Of a stretch of DNA of 64,000 nucleotides, positions 10,160 to 21,700 are shown one piece after another. Both the position numbers and the translations under genes were made by a program. Origin of the DNA: Haematococcus lacustris (Eukaryota > Chlorophyta > Chlorophyceae > Chlamydomonadales > Haematococcaceae); NCBI GenBank assembly GCA_030144725.1, contig JASKMD010000031.1, forward strand, positions 8,157,823 to 8,221,822, given 5' to 3'. How positions within the stretch are numbered: the stretch's first letter is position 1; every line of letters starts with the position of its first letter. Under the pieces are notes generated by a model. The model had not been told where the DNA came from, searched no databases, and was given only the letters and a program-made list of their open reading frames with translations.

Positions 10160-10790
10160 CTGAGGTGGCACAAACAGCCTGTGCTGCAGCCTTGGGCAGG
10201 GGCCGCACCTCCAGCACCAGCAGGTGCGGCCCATGCTGCTTCGGCATAGCCTTGAAGCGCCCAGTCAGCTGCTTGCCGACGCTTTTCACCCAGTCTCTGA
10301 CCTTCTTCTTCATGTGCACGGTGTTGAACCGCCAGTTAGTCTTCTTGCTGTTCGGCTTGGCTGCGCAGAGTAGCTGCAGGTCACCACAGGCTAGGTCAGC
10401 ATGCTTGGTGGGGTCCTCCCTTGGCTCCTCCAGTGCCAGGGCCACAAGGATGTCGACACCAGCTCCAGCCTCCAAGTTCAACCCTAACTTTTGTACAATT
10501 GCCTTGTAGAGTACCTCGAAGCACCTGGTGTCAGTGCCGCCCTCTTGCCTGTTGTCAGGGAAATCGCTCTTAAGTGGATACCTGCCCCACGGAACATTTG
10601 GCAGCGGGTCAACTCCATTCCTAGCCACCTTGACCCGGGCTGCACCGGTCACGCGGCCAGGTCCCGCTGCTGGGCCAGGAGCAGGCGAGGGTCCTGCCAC
10701 ACCGCGGTCCATGGGAACTTGGCCATGCACTGCATGTAGCACTGCAAACGGTTCAGTCGGTGTGCTCGCAATAGGACGACTCATCATCAT
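10160..10790 (-). CDS. LTG/LVLEVRPL-domain exon (alpha) of G1
   Basis: Opens with ATGATGATGAGTCG at 10790 and ends at donor CCTCAG/GTCAGT. It encodes about 210 residues: a Pro/Ala-rich N-terminus, then a mixed alpha/beta-looking stretch with DTRCFEVLYKAIVQKLG, DILVALALEE, WRFNTVHMKKKVRDWVK, QLTGRFKAMP and LLVLEVRPLPKAA. A near-identical copy is at 51138-51768, and diverged paralogues at 22691 and 48964 keep the LTG[RK].K and LVLEVR[RP]L signatures and the same donor. No known domain recognised. The exon is either a first exon (own ATG, an upstream stop eight codons before) or an internal one with an unclear acceptor. Confidence 0.55.
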
Positions 10791-11125
10791 TGTGTCCCAT
10801 TCATTCTTGTTTTACTATAGAACATCTCATTTTTCATGGTCAAAAGTACTACCTTGTGGCAGCCACTGTGTCTCCTGGTGGCTGGTCTGGCCTACCCCTG
10901 GTGAACAAGAAGCACCAAGCAGACACAACCCCGGGTACCTGCTCCCACAACCCTCCTGTGGCCATGTGTGTGTAAGAAGGGACAAGGTGTGGCCTGGTGT
11001 TGTGGTGTGTGCTAACCAGAGTGGGCTGCCTGTTGCCAAAGGCTGGGACTATGCTGACTGCGGCCCTACAGGACATCCTGCCAGCCTGTGAGGCAGGGCC
11101 AGCAGCACACCAAGGTCAGTCTCAC

Positions 11126-11242
11126 CTCCAGTCCCTGACCCTGTGCGCTTGCTGTTCTTGGCACCAGCTGTGGGTCGCACGCTGCAGCCAGCCTGGCCTT
11201 TGGTGGAACGTGCGGCTGGTTGTAGTACTGCTCTGACCGGCA
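11126..11242 (-). CDS. 117-bp module exon (lambda) of G1
   Basis: Phase 1-1, acceptor GTGCGCAG, donor GGAG/GTGAGA. Encodes RAVLQPAARSTKGQAGC then AGAKNSKRTGSGTG, a basic low-complexity segment. The copy at 51908-52024 is also 117 bp. Confidence 0.5.
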
Positions 11243-11682
11243 CTGCGCACCACAGGCACAACAACAATGGCAATCACAAGCTCGGTAGAAGGCCACTAGG
11301 ATGAAGGCAACGCATCTACTGCTCAAGGCATGTGCCATGTCTAATGTGAAGGCTGTGTTGTGTCTGCAGCCTGATGGCTGTCATGCACAAGTGAGAACAA
11401 AACTCAAGGTGGCATGTAGGCTCAGTAGGTCCTGCATTTGTCTCACAGGCATAAGGGGCTTGTGCTGCAGCAGGCTGGGATGGCCAAGGGTCTAGCCTCA
11501 GCCTCAACTCAGCTTCCTAAGCTTGCACCCTGAGGGCCATTGAATGCATGCAGATGCCAGCTGGCTCTCCCCTATGTCGCGCTTCCCAGCCACAGACAGG
11601 CCGGGTTATGCCCTTAACCTTCCACTCGCCAGACCTCCATTGACAGCCAGCTAATGCAAGGAGGGTGGTTCCAGGGGCATAC

Positions 11683-11959
11683 CTTTGGTCACTGCGGACA
11701 CAGCTCGGTGTGTCTGGCTTGTGGGTTTGGGAGGTGGTGGCACTGCTGGCGCTGCTGGTACCGCCGTAGAAGGGTAGCAGCCAGCGAGATTGCGGGGCAC
11801 CAGGGGTTCAGTGGGTTTGTGCCTCGAGGCTGGGCCGTATGGCCTGGTCGTGGGCTGGGCAGCAGTGGCTGCATCCAAGTGTTGCCCTGTAGGTGTTGTC
11901 AATGCTGGTCGCTTCTTGAAAGGCTCATCGTGCCTTCGCCCCGACGCATGCACAGAGCC
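11683..11959 (-). CDS. Proline-rich exon (sigma) of G1
   Basis: 277 bp, phase 0 to 1, acceptor CTTGCTGCAG, donor AAAG/GTATGC. Encodes SGRRHDEPFKKRPALTTP, a Thr/Pro-rich middle, EPLVPRNLAGCYPST, and a VPPPPKPTSQ stretch. Copies at 52468-52744 (277 bp) and 25674-26019 (346 bp) share both boundaries and the NPTSQ/KPTSQ core. Confidence 0.55.
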
Positions 11960-12296
11960 CTGCAGCAAGTGGCCCAGCTACACCCACATTGAGACCCAAC
12001 ACGTTCCATGTTGTGAGTGGGTGCAACTCCTTATGCAGAGTGCCAATGTGGGGGTGCTGGTCTCACTTGAGGAGTCCGCTGTAGAGAGCTCCCAAGGTTG
12101 CCTTCAAACCTTGATGTGCCTTGCAACACCCTGAATACATGTCACACATGGACTAAAGCTGGCAGCTGTGGCAGGTACAACATGCTTCAGTACAAAACAA
12201 GCGGTTGACAATAATGAAGCTGGCCTACACGACATGACACACATCATGAAGGAGTTGAGCAATTCCTTTCACATAGGCAGGTATTGTTGTAATCAA

Positions 12297-12535
12297 CGTC
12301 GGCGGCAGCGCCGCATCTACAGTCGCCGGTGCCACACCTGTCGTCGGCGGCGGCGCGCGCTGTCATCGTCGTCGGCATGCGCTGTTGTAGTTGTCGGCGG
12401 GCGTTGTCGTCGTCGCCGGCGCGCGCTGCTGTCGCCATCATCGTCGTGAGCTTACGACCTGTTTCCGTCACGGGAATGTCTGGCAAGGTATGACGGGAAC
12501 ACCACCTTTTAGAGTCTTGGGTCACACAATCACAC

Positions 12536-12590
<55 letters not shown>

Positions 12591-12592
12591 CA
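12297..12592. repeat. GTC/CGG-rich low-complexity DNA with a CGA triplet run
   Basis: 12297-12450 is built from GTCGTCGGCGG-type words, with a related stretch at 53599-53750. About 19 CGA/GAC triplets fill 12537-12592 and are absent from the S2 copy. Confidence 0.85.
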
Positions 12593-13707
12593 CGACAACG
12601 GCAGCAACGGCAAACCTTCCCGGCGAAAGGCTTGCACAGCTTGCATCGCGTGCTCGACCTGTGTCAACAAAGAACATGACACACTGGCGCCAAGCACGCA
12701 ATCAGCTGTTAGCAGCATTGAGCAGCCCGCTCTAAGCGTGCAGATGTTTGCCCTTCTGCTTGCTGCTGTCCACAGGCTCCACGCAGTCAGGAGCAGGCGC
12801 TGGCAGAAGCAACGAGCTCCAGGCGGGGCAGTGTCGTTGTAAAGGTTCACCTAGTCTGCTTATTGTGGCCTCTTGCGAGTCCAGAACCGAGCTTGTTGAT
12901 ATCACGTCGCTGACATGAGCACCGCCGCTGACACGGTCTTTCCACCTCGGTGCTGCTTCTTGTCGCGGTACATAGCTTGCAAGAATGGAGCCATCGACAG
13001 GGATCAGGTCAGACCTAGCCTTTCCCGATGCCTCGCTCTTGGCCTATCCACACTGACCCAAGCACGGCATCTCCGCATCAGCGTATAAGGACAGGATAAC
13101 TAGCACCCTGGCAGGGCGCGTCGAGCTGTAACACAGCGAGCATACCACGGCCATCCCAGCCCCTTCCAGTCCACAGGGCAGCGGCGACAACCCGATGGCA
13201 GTGCTGAACATGTCGCACCATTTAATCTGCCCCACCGCCTTCCGCTGCCTGCTACCCTTTCAGCCCGTTCGTGTAGAGAATAAAGTGCGGCTGCTGAAGG
13301 TGTGGTGGTACTTGTGTGGGGCGACGCCGTGCAAGCGTACTCGCCACCTCTACCTCTGCAATATTGGACGGCTGGGCGTCTGGTATCGCATATTGCACTA
13401 GAAGCAGACACACGTCTCGGTCTAGCCCGTTCTGACCCTGGCTAAACCTAGCGCTACTACTGGCTCCCATCCAGTTTCGTTGCTTCCTTCGTTGCTCCCT
13501 CCCCCAGCATCAGCGCTACATAGCCACGCTGCCATCATTGGCACTGCGACCAGCAACGGGCAATATTCGAGCAGCGTACCAGTGCGCGTTGTTGCTAAGC
13601 CTGCAGGCTGCTCTCAATGCTGCAAATGCCACGCAGCTTTCCGATTTGACGAAACAGCCCTGACGCAATTGAGCAGAGTTACTCGCTGAGTCTCTACTCC
13701 AGTGGTT

Positions 13708-14295
13708 GAGCTCAGGATGCCACAAGCAGTGCCAACAAACACACAGACAGCAGGGTCAGCGGCAGCAGCAGGGTAGGGCTGAGTTTGCAGCCAGGCACTG
13801 TGTGCACCGCAGTCAGGCAGGGCTGTATAGGATGGCAGCGGACACCAGCTGCTGTGGTGTGTGGGCTGAAGTTGGACAGTTAACAACGCAAGGTGGGCAC
13901 ATTGATGGAAGAGACTAGGCCTGCCACCACACATTCAGTTATGTGCGCCCCTCAAGCTCTGCACAAACACGCATTTTGCATTGTGGTGGCAGAGTTATAC
14001 CTTGGTGCAACAAGGATGGGTTAGGGGGACAAGTGTGGTGGATGAGGGACAGTGAAGGGGGTATGGGTACAGGGGGTAGCCAGCCAGGAGGTGTCGCAGG
14101 AGCTGTGGCAGGAAGTGTGTCCCAGGAGGTGTGTGGCAGGAGGTGTTGGCTGCAGATGCTGAGCTCAGGATGCCGCAAGGTGTGCCACTTTTCCACACGG
14201 GCAGCAGCAGCGGTGTCTGCGGGAGCAGCAGGGTGGGGTGTTGTCTGCAGCCAGGCACACTGTAGCACTGTTTGCCAGTGAAGCAAATTAGTTGA
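13708..14295. repeat. Interspersed repeat around GAGCTCAGGATGCC
   Basis: The words GAGCTCAGGATGCCRCAAG, then GCAGCAGGGT and TGCAGCCAGGCAC, recur at about 13708 and 14160. They also occur at 35749, 43512, 43969, 44211, 55009 and 55461. Apparent frames reading ACGILSS on the minus strand come from this repeat. No protein family recognised. Confidence 0.55.
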
Positions 14296-14343
14296 GCCGG
14301 CAGCCACAGGCTGCTGGGGAGTGTCTTTGGGCACAGCCACCAC

Positions 14344-14998
14344 ATGCAGACGTTGATCATAGCCCAGACTCCGGCGGGGCTGGGCTGCAGGGGAAATGTT
14401 TTTGGAGGCAGCTTTTGCGATAGCAAGTTGCTAGCAGTGTGTGCCAGCAGTTCTGTTCGAGCCAGGAGCCAAACTGGAAGCCCCCAGCAGCCCCAAGCCC
14501 CCCTGCTGCGCACAGCCTGTAGCCAGCAGCGTGAACAGCTGGTGCGGGGCATGATGTGGTGCCCGGTAGTGGCCCCACGCAAGCCCCCACAGCACCCATG
14601 CAGCAGCCAGGAAGCCACACAACCTGCAACCTCAGAGCCTGGGCCCAGCACTTCCCCGCCAGCCAAGCACAGCAAGCGCACTGAGGCTGAGCAGGCAGCT
14701 GAGCCCAGCCAGCCCATTGAGGGCAAGGGCAAGGCTGCTAAAGCAAAGCCAGCACCACAGCCAGGCAGGTGGCTGGACAGGGACTGTAAATGCAGTGCTG
14801 AACATATAGCGCATTGGGAAGAGCAGGTGGCGGCCGCTTGAGCTGTGTTGGTGGCCAGAGCAGGCAGCTCTGCCAGCCAAGGGCAAGGAGTACCCTGGCC
14901 TGGGCTACAAGCGGGTGCGAGACCACCCACCCAAGGTCCAGCAGCAGCAGCAGCAGCAGCCTGCTGTGGCACAGAAGTGTGACATCCCCCCTTTTTGA
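14344..14998 (+). pseudogene. Fanzor/TnpB-like nuclease, C-terminal relic (copy 2)
   Basis: The frame from 14344 gives LLRTACSQQREQLVRGMMW, CPVVAPRKPPQHPCSSQ, a Ser/Pro/Lys-rich linker (PAKHSKRTEAEQAAEPSQP), then PGRWLDRDC, the start of the RuvC-III motif. There a small indel breaks the frame (CTGTAAATGCAG instead of a DRDCxAAxNM continuation). The rest, matching ALPAKGKEYPGLGYKRVRD in copy 3, follows in other frames to a TGA at 14996. It keeps RGMMWCPVV better than copy 3. The RuvC-I/II part is not found upstream. In S3 the whole relic is absent: 44336 jumps from the sequence equivalent to 14295 to that of 15063. Confidence 0.6.
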
Positions 14999-15522
14999 GC
15001 TGTCATCACCTTGCGATTAGTACATGCATGTCATGCCAGCTCTAGACTGTAGCCCTCAGGGGTCAGGCAATGGTTTAGGTGGTAAGGCAGCCCATGCCAT
15101 GTGCATGTGCCATGTGCATGGGAACATGACTCCACACAGCTCCATAACACAACCTTGAGTGGTCCGCCTTAGGTGGAGGCCCTAGGGAGGGAAGAGGGGG
15201 CTGGCCACTCCACACATTGAGTTGAGTGCGCATTGCAGGACTTGCACTAACATGCACTTGGCTTCACACAGCTGAAGACAGCTAACACAGCTAAAGAGCA
15301 GGGTGGGAGGTGGTGGCATTGTAGAGGCTGCAGGTGTGTGGATGGTGCGCAGGAGCCCAAGGGGTGCCTGAGTCGTGTTTGCGCTAGCAGCAGGATGTGT
15401 GTGCTGAACCACAGTCATTTGTTGGCGCCAGGATCAACCCCTGGCGTGGCCGGGATAGCCCACTAGAAGGGGAGGGGGAGGGGTGAAAAGGGATTGGTAA
15501 GGGGGGATGGGGTGAAGGCGGG

Positions 15523-16267
15523 CATGTGTTGCATCCACTGAAAACCCGCTCGTTTGCTGCAGCTGTTGCCGGGATGCACAAAACCCGCTGCGCCGCTGCC
15601 AGCAGTAGGGGGGCAAAGCCCCCCCTCTCAGCCCACCATTTCAAAGGGTGGGCGGTGAGGTGTGGAGCACAGGTGTGGGTGCACCCCAGCCTCGCCGCAG
15701 CTGCATGGAGAAGAGGGCTGCATGGAGAAGAGGGCGGGGTCTGCAAACTGGGAGGGGGTGGTTGGCTGCTTCGCAGCCACCAAACACGCGTGCAGTGAAG
15801 GTAACTGCCCATGAGCCACCAATGCAGCCGGGTCTTGATTGCTCATTTCGGCCCCTCCAGCTTGCTATTCGTAGTGCATTTCAACAGCCGTCGCGCCGAA
15901 GAACACATCTGCCATGTTTGCTGTGTCAGACTGGGGCCGAACTGACTGTGGAAGAATGGTCTCTTAGAGCTCGATGCAGAGTTCGATGGGCGCATTCCAC
16001 CCGCAATTTGTTGCACAGTGGGCATTGAAGGCTGCTGCATCGCCGACTGCATCCGCCTACGCGCATTTTATGAGCTTGCACATTGCTTGCACAACGCTCA
16101 GAGCCACGGGCCGCAAGCGGTCACGGGGGCGGGCACTAGTCACACATTGACAGACGGACAGACGAAAGACAGATTGACAGACGAAAGACGGGTAGTTGAG
16201 ACGAAAAGACGACGTAGACGACAGACGTCGTCTTTTCGTCTGCAGACGACGTCTTGTCACAGCCCTG
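15523..16267 (-). mobile_element. hAT transposon relic
   Basis: The minus strand encodes HPLKWWAERGG followed by LCIPATAAANERVFSGC (about 15530-15640), the C-terminal dimerisation signature of hAT transposases. At the other end the minus strand starts CAGGGCTGTGACAAGACG (16267 downward), a typical hAT terminus. It is followed by many GACGAAAGAC-type words and a 14-bp perfect hairpin (ACGAAAAGACGACG). Copies S2 (56824) and S3 (44820) lack this block, so it is an insertion. Central transposase domains and the second terminus are missing and no 8-bp duplication is seen, so it is dead. Confidence 0.75.
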
Positions 16268-16361
16268 GTAAGGATGGGAGGGAGGGTGGGTAACACACAT
16301 CCTGGGAGGGAGGAGGGGGAGGGTGCCTCAGGTGGCTCAGTTGCAGAGTCTGAGTGCGGCC

Positions 16362-16620
16362 ATGGCAGCACCCCACCTTAGTGAGATCCGTGCGCTGGGT
16401 GAGGCCGCTGCCTGCCTCCCTCCGCTAAGCCTCACTCCCCTTCCTGACTACGTCATGCATACAGTCCATGACCCCATGCAAGAAGAGCTGGTGGGACCCC
16501 TGGCAGCAGCTAGGACCCTGGCCACATCCACTCAACTGCCAGCTGCTGCACTACAAGCCGCAGCAAGACCTGGCTCAAACTCCCTGCCACATGTTTGCCG
16601 CAACTTATTGACCCACAAAC
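16362..16620 (+). CDS. Conserved plus-strand exon-like segment, function unknown
   Basis: ATG at 16362 opens AAPHLSEIRALGEAAACLPP, then a stretch with VHDPMQEELVGPLAAA that continues Ala/Thr-rich. The HDPxxMxxEL part follows a good acceptor (GCATACAG/TCCATGACC). It resembles the minus-strand AHDPGPMPAELP segment near 49480. Copies at 44914 and 58057 keep the frame in part. Could be a plus-strand piece of the same module family. Confidence 0.3.
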
Positions 16621-17399
16621 CTTGCATGTGCCCCACAAGCCATCTAACAGCCCTGTGTGGGGGTGCGGGGTTTGCTAGCTGCCATGCTGGATGGGCTTCC
16701 ACCCTACCCCCAACTGCCCACACTTCAGAGAAGGGGCGCCAGCAGCCATGTGTGGTGGGGTGGCTGGGAACTGGCAGGTCTGCTGGCCTCAGGTGCCCAC
16801 ATCACACCAGCACAGCCTCATGCGCCTGGCCTTGCTGGCTGCAGGGGCTGGGCAGCAAGTGGGCAGGCAGGCAGCACACGTGCATCCACCAGCTGCAGTC
16901 CCAGCCCCAAGCTAGGCAGGCTGCAGTGGTCAGGATGTGGCAGGTCGGGGCCAAGGGCCTGCCTGAGCTTGTGGATGGTTGAGCTGTCAGCAGGCCTCAT
17001 GACTGGACCCTGTGGCCCAGTGTGCCCAGTGTAGCTGCCTTCACTGCTCGGTGGCTTTGGCACGCAAGTCACAACCCATGCGTGTAGGCATACGGGCCTG
17101 GCTTGCACACACCCACGAGCCTCATGCAACTTGCGATGCCGCCTTGGTATGTTGGCTATCGCCTGGGCCACAGGGTGTCATGCCAACTGTAAGCTACATC
17201 CCTGTCACTGGGGCCAGGCAGTAGTGTAGGTGGAAGGTGCCCATGCCATTTGCATGGGAATGTAACTTTACACAGTGAAAGCACCGTCCCGTTACAAGAG
17301 GGAAGGGGCCAGACGGCAAGAGATGTAGGGCAGGGGTGGTGAACGACTGGAGGGTGCAAGGTAAGGGCCGAGGGCTTGGATGATGACCGTCATTGTATA

Positions 17400-17560
17400 T
17401 GATGTGACGGCAATGGCGGTGATGGCCATGGTGGCGATGTCGATGATCGCGCTGGCACTAGCGAAGGTGATGATGGCGCTGGCGCTGCCGGTGGCGATGG
17501 TGATGATGGCGATGTCATGATGGTGATGGTGCGGGCGCTAGACTGAGAGTACGATAAAGC
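17400..17560. repeat. GGCGATGGTGATG-type low-complexity DNA
   Basis: Imperfect GATGGCGATGGTG triplet-rich stretch. Copies are at 45933-46030, where it replaces the start of a terminal exon, and at 60228-60365. Confidence 0.7.
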
Positions 17561-18069
17561 AGGGCGCAGACTATTGCCTGATGTGAACACACCACAGAGG
17601 TGACACCACACACAGAACAAAACATGATGAAGAAATGCAAGACGGTCATGATGTGAGGATACGGAGTCATCACGCGCTTACATAACTAACAAGTCCCTGT
17701 TATGATAATGCATCTGCCCAATAAACAATGCACCATACAATACAACATCCCAGCCGGCCAGCAGCGTCACAGCAATGCAGTACTAAGGCAGCCACCTGCA
17801 ACCTAAACTTGAACCCAGAGCGTAATCCTACTAGAACATGCACTCTTCCACATCAGGCCAGAGCAACTCTCATAATGACTCTATAAGGATCTGCACCAAT
17901 ACCGCTAACCCTAAACCCTTGTGAACATGGTCCCTAAAGGCGCTTGAAGAGATGGGATGTCTGCACATGTCTCCGACGGAAATGTCGGGAAAGACAAGCA
18001 GGACACAAGGAGGTGAACAGTAGCGGCATCCTGCCTTGCTAAACATACTACAGTACGGGATCACGGGCA

Positions 18070-18732
18070 TCATGGCCTGATGCTGACACCTGCTTCGTGG
18101 CAAGCATTGCCGCCTGCCTTCAAGCCCACTACCATGTGCCCTTGTGTGAGAGCTGTCCACACCACCCTCTCCCAGTGCTGCTGCACGCTGGACCAGGGCC
18201 AGTCAGGCTGCTTCCACACCACCGCCAGCTGATGGTCCTGCGTGCTCCTAATGAGGAAGGGTGGAGGGAGCTGGTGCTGGCTGGGGAGTCCATCATGAGG
18301 GGCACACACCACAGGGATGACAAACTCCATGGTCTGCTCCTCCCAGTCCACTGCCAGTGCGGGTTGGGAGATGAAGCTGAGCAGGTAGTGGCTGGCATCA
18401 TCTGACCTAGGCTCTGGGGCCCTATCCCAGTTGGCGGGGTTGTGTTGCAGACTCAGCTGCACCTCGTTAGCACGGTTGACCATATCGTTCACCCAGCTGG
18501 GCAGTGGCAAGGGGCCAGCTGCTAGACCCGCTCCGCTGAGGGGCAAGGACACCTCCTCCGCGTCAGAGCTGAGTGCACCGTCCTGCTGCCCTCCAGCTGG
18601 CTCTGGACTGCTAGCGGAATCGCCACCAAGGGCGAGGCAGGGGGCTGGGCAGCTGGCTAGGGTAGCAGGCTGGCTGTGCAGTGATGCGGTGCTGCCAGTG
18701 TCAGGGGTGCCCGGCGGTGCAAGCAAAGCTGC
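18070..18732 (-). CDS. Terminal exon type 1 (beta): PPPFL/WPWSS domain and stop
   Basis: 663 bp from acceptor GTGGCCGCAG to TGA. The C-terminal half reads PVVCAPHDGLPSQHQLPPPF, then a DWPWSSVQQHWERVVW stretch, VVGLKAGGNACHEAGV and the stop. A 663-bp copy is at 60727-61389, a 5'-replaced copy at 45531-45923, and a diverged internal version in 24259-25039 (HQLPPPFLARF, SFPWSSLLHQW, FLVLGLRA). Conservation of the reading frame across copies argues for selection or very recent duplication. A TGTAA-type poly(A) signal occurs on the minus strand near 17683. Confidence 0.65.
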   Translation of the reverse strand, partial: AALLAPPGTPDTGSTASLHSQPATLASCPAPCLALGGDSASSPEPAGGQQDGALSSDAEEVSLPLSGAGLAAGPLPLPSWVNDMVNRANEVQLSLQHNPANWDRAPEPRSDDASHYLLSFISQPALAVDWEEQTMEFVIPVVCAPHDGLPSQHQLPPPFLIRSTQDHQLAVVWKQPDWPWSSVQQHWERVVWTALTQGHMVVGLKAGGNACHEAGVSIRP

Positions 18733-21700
18733 CTGCGGCCACAGCATGGACTTTCAGTGGGTTGGGTCAAAACTCGCTCCGCACTGACATGTGTTGTGCA
18801 GTGCCGTGCTCCACACTTGCCTGGCAGGGTAGCGCCGCAGCATCAGGCAATAGCCCATCATGGCTTGCTCCCAAGCTGCAGCCCCCTGCACCCTCCACGC
18901 CTGGATGCAGAGCACCAGGTGGCCACATGGCTGACTCTTCACCCCAGAGAGGGGCATGAGCAGTGCCATGTGCCATGGACTGATTGACTGACAGTTGCAC
19001 GCAACAGAAGAGTTGAGGGTGGCTAGTATTGGTGTGCTGAGATGTGATTGCAACGGCATGCACATATCAGTGCGTGTCAGTGCATGATCATACAGCGGAA
19101 TGGGGTCTGTGCACTGAGCAGTTGTTGCCTCATCTTTGTGACATTTAGCTGGTGATGTTGAGGTTGCTGCCTGCCTGCCCACTTGCTATTCAGCTCCTAC
19201 AGTGCTGACTGCACTGCTTAGCAACATTTCAGTCGAACGTTCAGGCAACATGGCCACGCCAGTTCAGGCAGCACTCTTGCATTAGTGAGTGGCTGGGTGG
19301 CTGCTGGCAGGTGGCAGTGCTGTGCAGAGGGGCTTCAGCTGCCTCACCAGCATGGGCTGGGGCAGCAGCAGGCTGGGGCACCTCTGGGTCACCCTCGTCA
19401 GGGGCACCCGCCATGCCTGCAGCAGGCTGGGATGGCCCTGGCCCTCCCTCCTCAGCAGTGCCCAGGCCAGCAGCAGCAGCGGCACCACCTGCAGGCAGTG
19501 CAGTCAACAGTGGCTGTGGCACTAAGCAAGCATGAGGTGCAGCTGAGGGTGATAAGCAGCCTCAGCCACAGCCAGCATGACCATGTGGCAGCACACGCAT
19601 GCATGGGCGCATAGGCGTGTGCCAGGCCTGCATACCAACCCATCCACCAAACCTAACCCTGCAGCTGGTGCAGGTGAGGGTGCTGCCTGCCTGCCCGCTT
19701 GATCAGCTCCTGCAGCCAGCAAGGCCAGCCGAATGAGCTGCCCTGGTGTGATGTGGTGCGATGTGGGAAACTACCAGCAGCCATGCCATGTCCCAGGCAT
19801 TCATGGCACCAGGTGAGCTGCGCAGTGTGGGCCAGCCTGCTGCAGCCATGTGTGAGAGCTGTGGGGTCAGGGACTGACTCACCAGCAGGAGCTGAAGAAT
19901 CAGGGAGGGCTGCTGGCGCCACCTCCATCTCCTCCGGGCCCTGGTCTGGAGCTGCAGGCAGGGTGGGGAGGGCAGGCAGGGGCAGACCAAGTCGTGCGCA
20001 GTGCAGGGTCGGCAAGGGTGCAGGCAAGGTGAAGACACACTATTCCAGCAGCAGTGGGGTGATGCTGGCTAGCTTGTGAAGAGGGTAAGTGACTCACTGC
20101 TTGCGCCAAGCAGCTCAGGGTGGGGTGGAAGTAGAGGCACCTCACTTTCGGGCGCTGGCTGCATGGCTCCGGGGCCTTGGGGGATGTCTGCATGTGGATA
20201 GGATGAGGTTACACTCAAGTAGTAGCAGCAGCAGCATTGACAGGAGCAGCGACAGCAGCGGCGACGGCAGCGGCGGCGGCGGGAGCAAGAGCAGCAACAG
20301 CAACATCATGCAGACTAGGCTGTGGCATCCAGGTGCAGGTGAGGCAGTAACCATGCACACTGTGTGTTGTGACGGCTCTGCCCAGCTGTCCATCCAAGCT
20401 TGGACTCACCTGGCTCATCCTGGGTCAAGTCAATGACTTCAATGACGTCAATGGCCTGTCCCTCGCCAGGCGCAGGCCGTGTCCACGTCACAGGCAAGTC
20501 CCTCACTGCATGGTGTCACACACCTCACACATGGGTGAGGCTGACAAGCCAGTCCACCAGGGTGTGGCTGCCTGGCTGCCCAGAACATGACATTCAACAA
20601 CTGCTTGGCACCACCTCTGCTAAGTGTTCAGAGAACATGGCCACGCCGGTTGATACAGCACTCTTGCATTAATGAGTGGCTGGCTGGCTGCTGGCAGGTG
20701 GCAGTGCTGTGCAGAGGGGCTTCAGCTGCCTCACCAGCATGGGCTGGGGCAGTAGCAGGCTGCGACACCTCTGGGTCATCCTCATCAGGGGCACCCGTCA
20801 TGCCTGCAGCAGGCTGGGATGGCCCTGGTCCTCCCTCCTCAGCAGTGCCCAGGCCCGCAGCAGCAGCGGCACCACCTGCAGGCAGTACAGTCAACAGTGG
20901 ATGTGGCACTAAGCAAGCATGAGGTGCAGCTGAGGGTGATAAGCAGCCTTGGCCGCGACCAGCAAATCCATGCAGAGGCTAATGGACCTGCATGCAATAG
21001 TCCCCACATCAGGCCTGCCCCATTCCTCTGCAAAGGCTGTGCATCGTGTGCCACAGTCGTCAGGCAGTGGAGGCAGCGCACCTGATTGCACCAGCCAGCC
21101 AGCTACAGTGGGCTCACTGGGCCACGAGGTCCCTTCATCAGGCCTGCTGACAGCTCCACCACCAAGAGCTTGGGAAGGCCCTTGGCCCTGATCCGCCACA
21201 TCCTGACCACTGCAGCCTGCCTGGCCTGAGGCTGGGGCTGCAGCTGGTGCAGGTGAGGGTGCTGCCTGCCTGTCCGCTTGCTGTTCAGCTCCTGCAGCCA
21301 GCAAGGCCAGCCGCATGAGCTGCCCTGATGTGATGTGGTGTGATGTGCACCTGCCAGCAGTCGTGCCATGTCCCAGGCATTCATGGCACCAGGTGAGCTG
21401 CGCAGTGTGGGCCAGCCTGCTGCAGCCATGTGTGAGAGCTGTGGGGTCAGGGACTGACTGACCAGCAGGGGCTGGCGCCTCAGGGAGGGCTGCTGGCGCC
21501 ACCTCCATCTCCTCCGGGCCCTGGTCTGGTGCTGCAGGCAGGGTGGGGAGGGCAGGCAGGGGCAGACCTGGTCATAGGCAGTGCAGGGTGCCTCCGGATG
21601 CGTCAATGTCCCACAGGCCAGGTGTGATTAGGCTAGTACGTGGGGCAAGGCATGTGAGGCCTGTCCACAACCCCTTGCTGGGCAGTCCTTGCTAGGCAGT

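Larger units (their letters stand above)
9677..20940. repeat. Segmental duplication, copy S1 (with flanking gene parts)
   Basis: Runs parallel and in the same orientation to 50640-63560, starting at the 69-bp exon and ending in the 141-bp exons. The offset is about 40,978 bp near 10149 and 42,657 bp near 18070; the change reflects insertions private to each copy. A third partial copy is at 37197-38083 plus 43371-45940. Differences between copies include a hAT relic here (15523-16267) and a CGA triplet run (12537-12592). Between 12100 and 17700 I recognise only the items listed separately; the rest is intron-like or decayed DNA. Confidence 0.9.
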
